From the NCBI RefSeq assembly GCF_019925205.1, contig NC_083566.1, positions 5,084,001 to 5,148,000 on the forward strand: a stretch of DNA of 64,000 bases, in the 5' to 3' direction. The DNA is from Metopolophium dirhodum. Lineage: Eukaryota; Arthropoda; Insecta; Hemiptera; Aphididae. Numbering within the stretch: position 1 is the first letter of the stretch; the number at the start of each line of letters is the position of its first letter. This document shows, one piece after another, positions 37,621 to 49,955 of this stretch. The translations under genes and the position numbers were made by a program. The notes under the pieces are model-generated. The model did no database searches, was not told the origin of the DNA, and saw nothing but the letters and a program-made list of their open reading frames with translations.

Positions 37621-37863
37621 TTGTGGTCATGGGTGAGGTCGAAAATGTCCCTGGCTCGCCCATCCCCTTACGTCATCGTTTATATATCTCTTATTATAGC
37701 CACTGCACCATCGTCATTGGCTAATAATATCACAAGATCATGGGCACTATTAATCGTAGTCTCCGCCGTCACGGCCGCTACCTCGTCAGCTGACGACAAT
37801 GTCAAATTCCGCTTTAGTTTCACGAACAAAGTGTGTAACGATCAAAACTTTGGCGAAACTTGA
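37621..37863 (+). CDS. Possible small secreted or membrane protein, unidentified
   Basis: An 80-codon frame; a second ATG gives 72 residues (MSLARPSPYVIVYISLIIAT...). From the second start the N-terminus looks like a signal peptide: a short polar start, a hydrophobic stretch VIVYISLIIAT and a small-residue end SSLA. A second hydrophobic run (WALLIVVSAVTAATSSA) follows, then a polar tail with one Cys and a TGA stop. The region is GC-richer than its surroundings and the frame does not rely on simple repeats. No family is recognised, no splice sites were placed, and it may be a chance frame. AAAATG is a fair start context for the second ATG. Confidence 0.2.
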   Translation: MWSWVRSKMSLARPSPYVIVYISLIIATAPSSLANNITRSWALLIVVSAVTAATSSADDNVKFRFSFTNKVCNDQNFGET

Positions 37864-39615
37864 CCCGTTTAAAGGGACGAAGAATGCATGCATTTCTTCA
37901 TGACTCTTATCACGTGAAACGTACAAAAGCGAATTCTGGAGTTAAGTTGGCCACTAGCTAGAGGAACGGGGACAACGACCGTTTAATACACGTTTATAAC
38001 TCGATAAAATGTAAACTATTCGAAAAGGGGTATGTAAATAATCCACGATAATTAGTTTAGTTATGTCACATTTTATTTTTGTATAATTTTGCGCTAACTA
38101 CAGTCGCTTACTTTGACGGAAAACAGATTATTATAATAACATTAATAATAATAATTTATTGATGTCAAGAATTAATAATTCTGTGGGCTGACTGAAATAA
38201 TATAGTAATGTACATTGTATATTAAAATATACGAGTAAAATTGTATTAAATGTTAAAAATACTTCAAGCAAATTATTATTATCATACTATAATATAAATG
38301 TATTTATTTTTATTAAAATAAAAAATAACAACAAATAAAATCGTCAACTTATACTTTTTTTTAATAACAAATACCATTGACTATTAATGTAGGCTGTCTA
38401 TTGTAATCTTTAAATAGTATAACAATGAAAAAGAGACATAAATTATCAGCATAGATTGTTTCTTTACAATCAACGTGTTGCGTAGTCTTGATTATTATTA
38501 TAAACGAAAACCCAAGTTCCTCTGGACCCGACATTAATAATCTAGTAATGCATTATAAATATTTGGCTATTGAAACATTTGCTCTGTATAATGTTGGAAC
38601 TATGTTAATTATTTAATACCTTATTAGCTATTTTGAAATCTGACATTCTCTTATAATAATATTGTTTCAGACAAAATTGTTTTAGTGGCATAAATAAAAA
38701 TAAATTCGAAATCGAAACCTAAATAAACACTACTATTGTTATTTAAATCTTATAGTGACCGTTCGGATAATAATTAATTATAATATTATCCTAAAAATAT
38801 CATCAAATATTAAAGTGTAGTATATTATAATATAATATAGTATGTGATTTGATTATCGTAAGTAAAAATAATAGTAATAATGGTACAAGAAAAATTATTA
38901 TTGACAAATTAACAATTATAAGGATGTTAACTGTAAATAGTTGTACGATAGTTAACTGAGCAATTGACATACATTTTTATGTAAAATATAAAACATAATG
39001 ATGATGTATGCTAACCAACCGAACAAACAAATTACAAATCAAACATTTTTAATAATCTATAATACAACCTACATTATTCCTATATTATGGAATCAGGTAT
39101 TTCATATTCCTATGGGTTAACCACAGATACCATGTACAAAATTTGACTAATAAAGTAAAATTACTATACACAAAAGCAAAACTAAATTCAAGCTAAATAC
39201 TTGTAACCATATCACCCTACCGTAAAAGCTAGTATTAGGTAATAAATACATTTCCACAAACAGTTCTAAGAGTAGAACTACGTTTGAGAATTATATTAAT
39301 TTACCGATCGTCGAGAGTATTAAAATAATAAACACACTAACTTAAATTAAATTATTGGTTTAAGATTAAGTTTTGGATTGTAAATTGTGTAGAATTAATA
39401 TTGTAATTATAATATAAATCGACTACCAAACCTCTAAAAAAGTTGCAAGTCCAAAAATCTAGATACTACTTCTTTAGAAGCATAATAGCCTTGTCAGAAA
39501 CCAGAATGTATATTCAGCAACCAGGAAAATAAATTTGAACTATCCGTGTGATGTCTTAAGTTTATATAGAAATTGTTTGGACTATAACCCGACAATTAAT
39601 GACATATTATTATAG
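37864..39615. other. AT-rich noncoding stretch
   Basis: No feature supportable until the exon-like segment at 39616. Confidence 0.45.
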
Positions 39616-39894
39616 TCTATAGGGTTGGGTATGCATTTAGATTGCACAGAATTGCTTTCCGTTGACTGTCGATATCTAAAGACCATCTGTGTGCCAAGAA
39701 TTGCTGTAGATATTTTCCGTGTCCTAATACCTAACCTAAATAATGATTCAGAATCTTGTTTAATCCCTTTTGGCCACCCGTTCGATGTAAAAATCGATGT
39801 ACCCATTAAGAATCGAAATGGGGACTTCCTGTGTAGTTATTGTAGTTTTGAGATTAATTCATCCGACCCCAACTTGGTCCCGGACTTTATACAG
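39616..39894 (+). CDS. Exon resembling the N-terminal region of BRE/BABAM2
   Basis: A 93-codon segment preceded by the acceptor-like TTATTATAG and followed by a good donor, CAG|GTAAAC, keeping phase 0 at both ends. The peptide runs IGLGMHLDCTELLSVDC, then VDIFRVLIPNL, then about 25 extra residues and FEINSSDPNLVPDFIQ. BRE, the BRISC/BRCA1-A deubiquitinase-complex scaffold with UEV domains, has the same order of landmarks: a VGLD..NC..ITDL..GC start, a CDRFKLHIPY block and an IIFNAQYPELPPDFIF block. The ~25-residue insertion (IPFGHPFDVKID) is not in BRE as I know it. If unspliced, the frame runs on to a TAA at 39970-39972. Neighbouring BRE exons were not found in the window, so it is a lone exon of a larger gene, a duplicated exon or a relic. 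The similarity is from memory and needs a search. Confidence 0.4.
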
Positions 39895-39972
39895 GTAAAC
39901 CGAAATTATATTAGAGATATATTCCACCGATGTCCGTTTTCCAATTTCAACAAATGTACGCGGTTTTGTTAA

Positions 39973-41699
39973 ATAAAAACATGCACAGAGATATTTATTG
40001 TTATATAAATATTATAAATGTTATTATAATTAGTTAAAATTAATACACAATATTCCAATGCAGGTTTTTTTTTTTAATTGAATCAAATTGTTATTATTTT
40101 ATTTTGTAGTATGTTTAAAAAAAAAAATTTTAAAAATAAATACGTATTTTATGATAGCAATCAACTAATATAACGATTTTAATTAAATCGTAAACATTTT
40201 AATTAATCTAGTAAATAAAATATGTGCGTAGATATATAATATAAAATATATAGTAAACATGCGATAGAGGAAATAAAATAATGGAGCAGATATACAATTG
40301 TAGTCTTTGAATATAGGTTTTATAGCATCTACTAGCTATAGTCTGCTATACTATAATATTTGAGTTACGATTATATTTAAAATGTACAATAGATGATTTA
40401 TGTAACACAACATAACTTTTACGTCAAAATTACTATTGAAATACAATATAAGATAATTAATTAATAGCTATAATTTAAATTTAGAATTACTAAATACCAA
40501 CGCTTAAGGACCTAAGTCGGTCATTGACAAGTAACATTGCTGTGCATCAATAATTACTATTTTTTATTAGTAATTATATAGTATAATATTCTTATTTTAA
40601 CTTATTTTATTTTTACACGTGAAAAACATAATACGACACACATTAATATTCATTTTATTTGAAACAACATAAGACGCATGTGACGTCGTTAAAGAAATTG
40701 CTCTTTTACACCTTCAATTAATATATTATTATTTAAAATCAAATTGTATTATTTATTTGCCAGTCCAGCGTAGTTTAGAGAGTGAAATCTGTTTATTATT
40801 AGCATAACAAATCAATATTAAAAGCCCGTGTTAAACATAACACATTTCGATTCTTACTTAGAAGCCACGAAATATTTTTAAACGACGAGACAATCAAATT
40901 GTACAGTTTTCATCCAAGTTATTAATTTGAAGTCGGTAATAATACTTTTTGAATATTTCAAACACTGCCTATAGCTTATCATAGTATTTTATATTTAATT
41001 TTTATGTAATGCAGTCGCTAATTTTTTTATCAACTAAAAATTAATAATGAGAGAGAAAAATGTGTACTTTAAAAAATAACAGTTAGGTAACGGTCTAAGT
41101 GCAATAGTTATAGCGTAGTGTTAAAATATGTAATACTAATATGGTTTAATTATGAATGTAATAGTTTTTACTCTGCAGCTATGTTGTTGGTGTTTCGTAA
41201 TAATAATATGAGTTATGATGATTCTACGAAAAAAAACTACGGTGATGTACCTGTGCTATCTGTTTGAAAAAAAAAAACGGGGAAATAAGGCTTGACAAAA
41301 AAATAAATACGCGGGGAGTATGGAAAATTAATGGTGCTGAAGATTCGATTTTCCTCCGGAAAACCATACACCAGAATTATAAAACCACTAGTGCGTAGGT
41401 ACACACTATATTATATTATATTAGATGATATTACAATTACCTAATCAATACAGTATCGAAACGCTAGAGTATAAACGGCATGCATGGTGCGGGTCTAGAA
41501 ATGTGAAATAGTGGCGGGTAGATACATTTTTTTCAGGAAAAATGCAATTATAATTATTTCGGTACGCAAATGATAATATCGTAGATAACAATATATTTAT
41601 TTACGATTCGATGACCATAATATTGACATAATATTTATTTCTATTTTAAATGTATCGATTTCATAAAGACGTCCAAACAAATAATAATAATAATAATTG
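39973..41699. other. AT-rich noncoding stretch
   Basis: An AATAAA follows the last stop at 39973-39978, but there is no evidence that it is used. Nothing else is supportable. Confidence 0.45.
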
Positions 41700-42164
41700 T
41701 GACGACGACAGTTTTCGGACGCGAAGTCGTACCGACGGTCCGGCGGCGGGCTGGCGGGCGAGAATAAACACACACTTTGAAACAAAAAGACGGTGTAATT
41801 TATAAACCTATACCTTTACGAGCTCAACGCGCGACACTCGCGTGGACACGACGGGACGCCGCGCGCGTGCAAGACGGATGGTTGACGTCGGCGGGGATGG
41901 TGTGGAAGGGGGGGGTGGTGTTGGTCGGGGGTGGTTGAGTGTTACAATAGGCTCGGTGTGTTGTTTTCCGAATAAAATCGCATCGGGTCCCGCCGAGACA
42001 CATTACCGGCCGTCACGTAAACCGCCGGAGGAGCCGCGCGAGTGGATCGATTTCGGAAAGTTTGCGCACGTATCGCCGCGCGCGAAATCACGCGTGCACT
42101 ACCTGCCGTGTCCGTCTTTCGGCGCGCCGCGGTGTCGTAGCGGCCCGTCGAGTGTCCGATTCGG
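41700..42164 (+). promoter_or_regulatory. CpG-rich block, possible promoter and 5' UTR
   Basis: The most CpG-dense segment of the window (CGCGCGCG-type words at 42075-42140, GACGCCGCGCGCGTG near 41853). It lies directly upstream of an ATG and splice donor at 42165-42197. No clear TATA box. The minus-strand Arg-run frame is produced by the GTC repeat and is not a gene. Confidence 0.35.
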
Positions 42165-42191
42165 ATGAAACCGCGGAAATTGTTTGACACG
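42165..42191 (+). CDS. Candidate first coding exon (nine codons)
   Basis: ATG at 42165 begins MKPRKLFDT and reaches a consensus donor, ACG|GTAAGT, at 42192 in phase 0. It follows a CpG-rich block and is followed by an intron-like (GTC)n stretch. A short first coding exon would suit a large aphid gene with long introns. The next exon was not found, so the ATG could also be an untranslated upstream one. Confidence 0.25.
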
Positions 42192-42204
42192 GTAAGTTCA
42201 GCAA

Positions 42205-42241
42205 GTCGTCGTCGACGTCGTCGTCGTCGTCGTCGTCGTCG
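42205..42241. repeat. (GTC)n trinucleotide repeat
   Basis: About 12 GTC/GTCGAC units. On the minus strand they give a poly-Arg run. Confidence 0.95.
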
Positions 42242-45200
42242 CATTGTTGTCGTTATTATTACTTATTATTATCGTCAACGTGGTGCGTTGTCGTCGTGTG
42301 TCGTCATCATCGGTATTTGATGTACCCGCGCACAAGAGTCGCGAGGGTGCGGATCAAAGTCGAGGAATCCCGTTCGCATTTCAAAGAAGGCGAGTGTGGT
42401 AGAACGAGCATCCATGATAATAATATCAACCGCGCTCGCATTGACGACCGTTTTAGGCCACATCGTTCGGTTAAAATGTTTCAGCCGTTCGTATAATCAA
42501 CATATTGTACCGCCGAGGTATATACCTACTTGTAATTATTACGACAGTTTCTCGCGATATTCGCATCGAAATTATATGCAACTGAAACGGATTTGAAATT
42601 ATTTTCATTATTTTTTGATTGGAAACTGTGTTTATTTTTCCGGAGGGGCTTTGCCTTCGTGAGTAGAAAGTTCAAATCGTACAGCCAAAAATGTTTGAAA
42701 ATATTTGTTTGTTTTTTGAACTGACGCGGACGAGACAGATTATCCATCCATTGTCGATGTAGGACGTATAATATGTAGGTAGTATGACTGTGGAATATTT
42801 TCCACATCGAATGTTTAGCGCCACCCAATATGAGCTTTGCAAATATAATATTATATCGTATCGAACGCGTTACAGTAATATTCTCGAGCAGCCGTTTCCG
42901 GGAAACGTTGTCATGATCGTTCGTTGCCCCATTTGTGGAAGTCGCTAAACCTAATCCACCCCGCTACCGAGGACGACTGCGCCGAGACCTCCACTCGTAT
43001 CCCCGGTGGCTTCTCGATAGACAGTGATGGGGAAAAAAATCTTGAGCGGTTGACTGTTGTGTAGCAATATCATGTTCCCATAAAAAAAAAGAGCGTGAAA
43101 TACGTAGCACTGAGAAATATTATACAATACTGTAATAATTATAATTATGTTCTTCGAGCTTACTTTACGATTAATACCGACACCCTTAAAGAACGGTACG
43201 CCAACAGAGAATAATAAACGTTTACCAACCATCTGTGGTCGAATTTCATTGGAATTTCAATAATACGCAGCTTTGGTGCTTTTGACTTCTATTCGGGTTT
43301 GCAATAAATCCAAAGTGCGGTGGAACGCAATGAAACTTAGTTATTTTATTCTACACAATAAATTCGAGAACTTGAGTTATTGCACTATAACAAAAAATTT
43401 TATTTCTGTGGAAATTATATTTTAATAATTTTTATTGTTATAAGCACTTTAGATCAAGTCAATGAACGAATAGAAAATACCACATACCTATAATATTGTA
43501 TTTTTATCTAAATTGATTAAGGAAATATAGTTGGATAGATGTGAAACTTAATTATATTTGCTCGTTGAAATATATATGATAAGTATAAGAAATTATTCGG
43601 TATTACTATCAAATATAAAATAAATTATAATTGATATGAATAATAATATTATAAGATATAATAATGATAATTATTTCTTTATTTTCAGGTTTCCTCTACC
43701 CGCACAGTCGTGAATATGATATTAATAAGAATATACTAAAACATATTTTATTTATGGAAATTTGACATCGTGTAATAATATGTATTATATTATGTATAAT
43801 ACGTATAATATGTATCTAAATAGTTTACAACATTTTCTTATATCGCGTTTTTCAATTACATGTTTATATATTTAATGCACCCACCAATAAATGTTTTTGT
43901 AATAAAAGTTTTAAATTAATTAATTTATAACCGAATATAAAAAATATAATAATTTCACAAGTCGTCATGATATATTTTTAACCCGGTGAAAAAATAAATA
44001 GAAATGAACTTACTGTACTCTGACACAATTTGTCCGACAAAGACTATTATATACCTCATACATGTACACATGCATTTTTTTTCAGCGGTTTATTTCATTT
44101 CCTCTACATCCTTGTCATCTGTCGACCATTCGTTTTTGAACCTTAGCCAACCGCATGTCTATTTCAAAACTGGGGTTGTCGGACAGTGTTAAAGCTCCAC
44201 AGCCCTGTATTTTCGTTATCAACCAGTGCGGCGGCTGTGGCGAGACTTGCTAAAGAAAAGCTACTTTTTGCTACACAGTTTCGTGGATTAAATTATCTTA
44301 TGTTATTTTTAAATTTAACGGTCCAAAAGAAAATTAGAAAAAAGACACGTCTGGGCTTAAAAACGCTTTTTTTTTTTGCTCACTAATCTCTGGAGCAAAA
44401 ACTGTGATATTAATTTTGCAAACGATTTAAGCAAGCCTTAAATTAAAAACCTTAATGTAGTATTATAAACCGTGGACTATATGATGTTTTATATTAATTT
44501 TTAATGATTTAATATTATAGGGATAGAAAAATTAATTTTAAGATTTCCGGCTAAAATATTAGACTACGACGGATCATCACACAAAAGTGTTTTCCAGAAA
44601 GTATGCATGGTTACACCAGCTAGTACTAAATGAGGACGAAATGCCATATAATTATAAATTATAATTTAATTTAAATTCTGCATACAATTTGTATGTACAC
44701 GCATAAATTAATATTAGTTTAGTGCATTTATCAGTTTAAGTTTTAACATAATCATTAAGGTAATCAGTATTAAAATTACTGGAATAACACCTCATGGCTC
44801 ATTCTTATTTCCAGAAATTCAACATAACGCAGGCGTAAACTTACTTGGAAGATTTACAAACATACAAGATTTAGATACAAGGTTATTAATAATAACAAGA
44901 TAAACACCCTAAAGGCATAACCGCGCATCTGCATAGACTATGTATATACCGTAATCGTTTGAATTTTAACTGGGCGTGATAAAATTACCTATCCTAAATT
45001 ATAGTGAATGACTAACCGAATTAACAAATCAATTTTATTTTTTTTTAAACAAGGGAATTGTACAATCTGTAATTTAAAGGTTTGCAATAAGCACAAGTGA
45101 TAAAAGAAAAATATAGAAAAGACGAAATAATAGGATAATAACAAACGGATTGATAATTACGATTATTTACAGCAATTCAGACAGGGGGCATGAGAGAAGA

Positions 45201-48200
45201 GACCGTCCATTGATGGGACTTCGTTCAAATCAATTTAGATATTTATTTCTCATTAGCAGTCATTATAAACGCTTGCGTATTAAATAGGACGATTTTTATT
45301 GAACTATATACAACTGTGCTTACAAAATATGTATTATAATGGTCTATAAGACATGATAATTAATAAACTTCTATCTATTCATATTTGTATTCATATTTTT
45401 AGAAACAACTAACGTAAACACAATAATAATAATAAAAAACTGAAAATTTAAATGAAAAAACTTAACTTAAACTGGTCATAAGTGATCGAGGTATGCGGCA
45501 AAACATAATATAATACCCTTGTAGATTGCACAAAATGCATTCCTAAAATAACTAAGCATTATCACGGGTGATCTACGGAATGTGAAAAATGTTTGATTGT
45601 ACAATACTACGTACTACGCCCATCAGCTATAAACAAATTTTCAAATGCCTATTTACTAGAAGATACCAAACAAACTAAACATATTGTATTGTATAATGTA
45701 TTTAATATATTTTATTGATTATTTAGGTACCTATTATATAATATGGTGTTTATTATATATTGTTTAAACGTTTAAATTTTAAATAATATATTGTACAATA
45801 GGGTTTTTTTTTGCAAATAAAAATGTTAGTTTAGGATATTTTTAATCAGTAATTTATAAATTAATCGATTTCAAAATGTAAATAATATTTACATAAACTG
45901 ATGTTTTAAGCACGTTTTTTAATTTTCATTTCATCGGTGGCAGCATATTAATTTATTCAAAGACCACTACTTAAAACTTTTGAGCATCAAATTAAATAAT
46001 AAAAAAATCAGTTATTCTCTAAGCTAAAATAAAATACCTATTCAATAATTATCTCTAAATCCTCTCCGTCACTTGAATTACCATTTGAACAATTTTTTTT
46101 AAATAAATCTAGCCAAAAAAAAGTTATTTTGTTTATAGTAGCGTTGTAATGAAACAAAATTATGTTACTTAATTAACATAATGATAACATTTACACAAGT
46201 TACAAATAATTACAATGATCATATTATGACAATATTATATTGTTTATATTCACTTAAAAAAATGTATGGTTAAATATTTAGGTATATAATTTATTCTGAA
46301 TTTTTTTTTGTGAGCTGTATAAGTTTTTCCATTTAAATAATAGCACTTTTTTAAAACGTAAAAGTTTTCATCTTTAAAAAAAAAAATACGAACAAAATAT
46401 TATGTAAGTACAAATTTAAAGAAATATATAAGAAAGACCTGGAGCAAAAGTAGTCTGAAAGCATTGAGTTTTTCTAAACTTAGATCAATGTGAAACTAAA
46501 AATAAGTGACGTGTAAATAAAATAATAATTACAAACTTTTGAATGTAATGTGTCTTGAATATTTAATGCAATTATTTAGGTACAAGTTAAACAAAAAATT
46601 TAGAGTTGGCTAAAATATAGTTACATTAAAATCATTGATTTTTATTTTATATAATATTATAGTTCCTTACTGTTTATTGGTATACAACAACAGTTTATTA
46701 ACTTCATAACTGTTGAAAATCATAATGAATTTAAAAAAAAAAAACAGTTTTCTTACTGTAATTGTTCAATGTAACCAAACGTGGAATTACATTATTATGT
46801 TATATAAACATTTTAGTATTATTACTAAATAGATCCATACAATAAATTTTAAATTATAACCATCGTTGCATTCGCTCTCGTCTTATGAATTCTTAATACA
46901 GAATATATTCTCAACGAATAATACGCGTAATGGAGAAACATTTACATATTTTGTAATGACTGCACATTTCAAACGCATTTTATGTTAAGTTTATTATTAA
47001 AAGACGATTAAGCAGAATTACTGGACTTGCATAACGATTTTGCCAATTCATTTCAAGAACACCAAACTAAACTTACAATATAATCATGTCCGTTGCATCC
47101 CATAATAATATTAAATGATATTGTATCACTAATAATATGGTATTACACATGAGAATAAAATATAAATATGTGTATGGAATGAGCTAGGTTGTTCCTTCGT
47201 CGTGCAAATGCATAATATTATTAAAATGATATACGATATGGTAAAAGCGTATAATATTTCGGCTAGCTGACACATCCCACCAACTAGCGGGTAGTGGCAT
47301 TCATTATTTTCCCAATACACAGTATTTTAGAGGAAACGTGTAAAGGGGGAATCGTGGAACAATGTCCCCAATAAATTTAAAAAAAAATTTATTTGAACGT
47401 GAAATTGTTTGTTTTCGTCTATAATGTCTAATTTTGTCTGAGGATGGAATACATTTCCATAAATATAATAAATTGTGGAGGTATATTTTTTTATCATTGT
47501 CTATATTTGAAATAATAATGGCCTATTTCACTTAACATATTTGGGACGAAATTCGTGAGTATACAATGAATTTAATTTAGCTAAATACTTTATTATGTTC
47601 AGTTAAATCACTATGGAATTATAAAAGGCTACCGATTAATAATAATTATTTATTGATCTATTACGTTTGATTATTTGCATTTATTTGTTTATTTTTAAAT
47701 TACATTTTTTTTTTTCATTACTTATCCGCAAGAAGTCTGTTCTATTAACAATCTTTCTCACTGTTGTTTTGTGTTTAACTTAGCTCCACAGATTATGTTA
47801 ACATGGTTGTAACTTTTTATACTTCTACAATTATTATTCACGACGAGTCTAAAACACAATTTATTCCACATATTTCCCGACCGTCCTCTGTTCAAACTCA
47901 ATGCTAAAAACTTTTGTTATATATATATTTTATATTATTTGGTAGGTTGAGGTCAAAAGACAAGACATTTCATTAGAATTATTGTTATTTATGATAGAGA
48001 TATACTTACCAGATATCTATTAGCAAGTTGTCAAAATCTACAAGATATTAGTATAACGGGATATTATAATATTTACATGATTTTTGTAAATCATAAATAT
48101 TTCAATCTTTATTTAAGAAATATATTATGTATAATTTAAATTTTTAAATATAACTTATTGTATTATATAAAAATTTTAACGTAACTTCTTACTATAATAC

Positions 48201-49200
48201 TAACGATCTACAATATAATGTCATTGTGTAGTTGTGTACATCAATAACATATTCCATTGTTCTAATAAATAGCATTTAATGCTTTGTAAAAAGTAAATGT
48301 TTTAATTTTGTAAAATACGATGGAAAACTCGGTACTAAATACTTTTATACATTTAGAACAAAAAAAAACTAATTGAATGCTTTGTGCACAAACATTAGTA
48401 ACTACTGGAAAATTGTACAAAACGATGTTATTGAAAAATATTTATTTGCTCCACACAATAATGAACTAATTGAAATGATGAATTAGATGGTTAACTGATT
48501 TGATTTTAGTATTGAACAACCAACGCTTTAATAACTAATAATAATTATAGTATCATTAAGTTATAATAACGATTTGAACACGGTAATCAAAATATATCTA
48601 GGTTTTAATATTATTACAAATTACAATACCTACCGACTACCGATAACAGTTATATATTCTAATAAAGGGCTTTTTTCCAGACCCAACTGTGTACATGTCA
48701 TGAGTGTTAAATATTAATATTTGAAAAGATAAATACTTTGATTGTGCTATTCAATTTATTAAAGGTGTAATAAGTCATTTAAAAAAAAAACAAATATTTT
48801 TTAATGGAAAATATGAAGTTTTAATAGTTTAACCTGCTTGTAATAATAATATAATTGTATGAATTATAATAATATATTTTATTTATTTTAACATTCAAAT
48901 TATACTATGTAACATAATAGTATGTAATGTAATTGTCATTAGATTTATAAAAGAAAAGTATTGAATAAATGACTTCGTATGCTTGGGTAAAATCCGTGCC
49001 CCGATGAATTTTAAATTTGAATTATTATTCGAACTTTCTTTTTATTTCTGAAAATAAAATGTTTCCAACAAACAAATTTCAAGAGACTTTACAAACCTAG
49101 TTACTACAACAGCTGTATAAAGTCGTATACAGTGATAATAAATTAAATCAGTTAGGTCCCGACGTTTTTTTTAAACTTTTCTATTTTTCTAAGATTAGTT
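42242..49200. other. Long noncoding stretch
   Basis: CpG-rich to about 43.2 kb (GCCGAGACCTCC near 42980), then uniformly AT-rich. Several frames of 60-100 codons occur, none with a motif. A GC-richer patch at 44.1-44.3 kb has a weak frame (44186-44386 +). No RNA gene or mobile-element end is supportable between 44.4 and 49.2 kb. Confidence 0.45.
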
Positions 49201-49371
49201 TTATGTAGGAACGTTGCGTTGCGGTACCACCGCAGTCGCCGTCTAATCTGCATTTGTGCAGATCAGATGTGTTTTTTTTTTCGTTGAAAAGACTCACAGC
49301 TTTGCGGATTGCTATAATTTGATCTACCAACACTGCAGTGTCCCGCCGTTCCATTCAGAGTTGGTTCGCAG
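49201..49371. other. CpG-richer sequence left of the tandem duplication
   Basis: Contains TTGCGGTACCACCGCAGTCG near 49218. Two + strand frames (49256-49480 and 49338-49631) start here and run into the duplicated unit; the second copy does not keep them, so they are not called genes. Confidence 0.35.
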
Positions 49372-49955
49372 GCACTATAATATATTATATTCTTCTTCTC
49401 GTTTTCTCGATGTTTCTCGATTTTTATTTATTTTCATTTTATCGCCCACACAGAACGGTTTGTTATTCAACGTGGACTAAATCCCTTTTCGTATTATTCC
49501 GTGCGTTAGCTTTTCTTAGAGGAGAATGCCTACAACTACACGACGACCCGGCCCGAATGTCTGATGACATGGCGGAATATTTCTTTCGTCTTCGAAGTTC
49601 GTCGTCTGAATCGGACAGTTTTTTGCTTTAATATGTGTACACGATGTGATATGGCTATGACAACAGCGTAATAAAATGTCGTTACGGTTTGACGGGAACT
49701 GTTCGATTGGATTCTACAGAATCCACCATGACCCATTGCAAAATAATCAGATAATACGCAGATTGTTGTTGTTGATAAAACTATTATAAAATCATTTTGC
49801 GCTTGGAAAACACGAACGAACGGAAAAACGTTTAACGGCCAAATGTTATATTATTATAGTTATTATTGTTTCGGACAATTCGAATCTATAGACACTATAC
49901 CCATGAATATTATGATAGTAATATTATGTCCACGGCGGTAGCCGCGCGAGCAATA
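49372..49955 (+). repeat. Tandem duplication, copy 1 (~584 bp)
   Basis: Begins GCACTATAATATATT and ends GCGCGAGCAATA, where copy 2 starts directly with GCACTATAATATATT at 49956. Shared blocks in order include TCTCGATTTTTATTTA, GCGTTAGCTTTT, CGGCGGAATAT-like words, TGACAACAGC, GAATCCACC, AACGTTTAACGG and TATTGTTTCGGAC. Confidence 0.85.

Noticed and set aside
41942..42244. Minus-strand frame with a poly-Arg start
   Set aside because: The Arg run is the (GTC)n repeat read in reverse; both strands are open because the block is GC-rich.
49256..49631. Two overlapping + frames near the start of the tandem duplication
   Set aside because: The second copy of the unit does not preserve either frame, so selection on a protein is unlikely.
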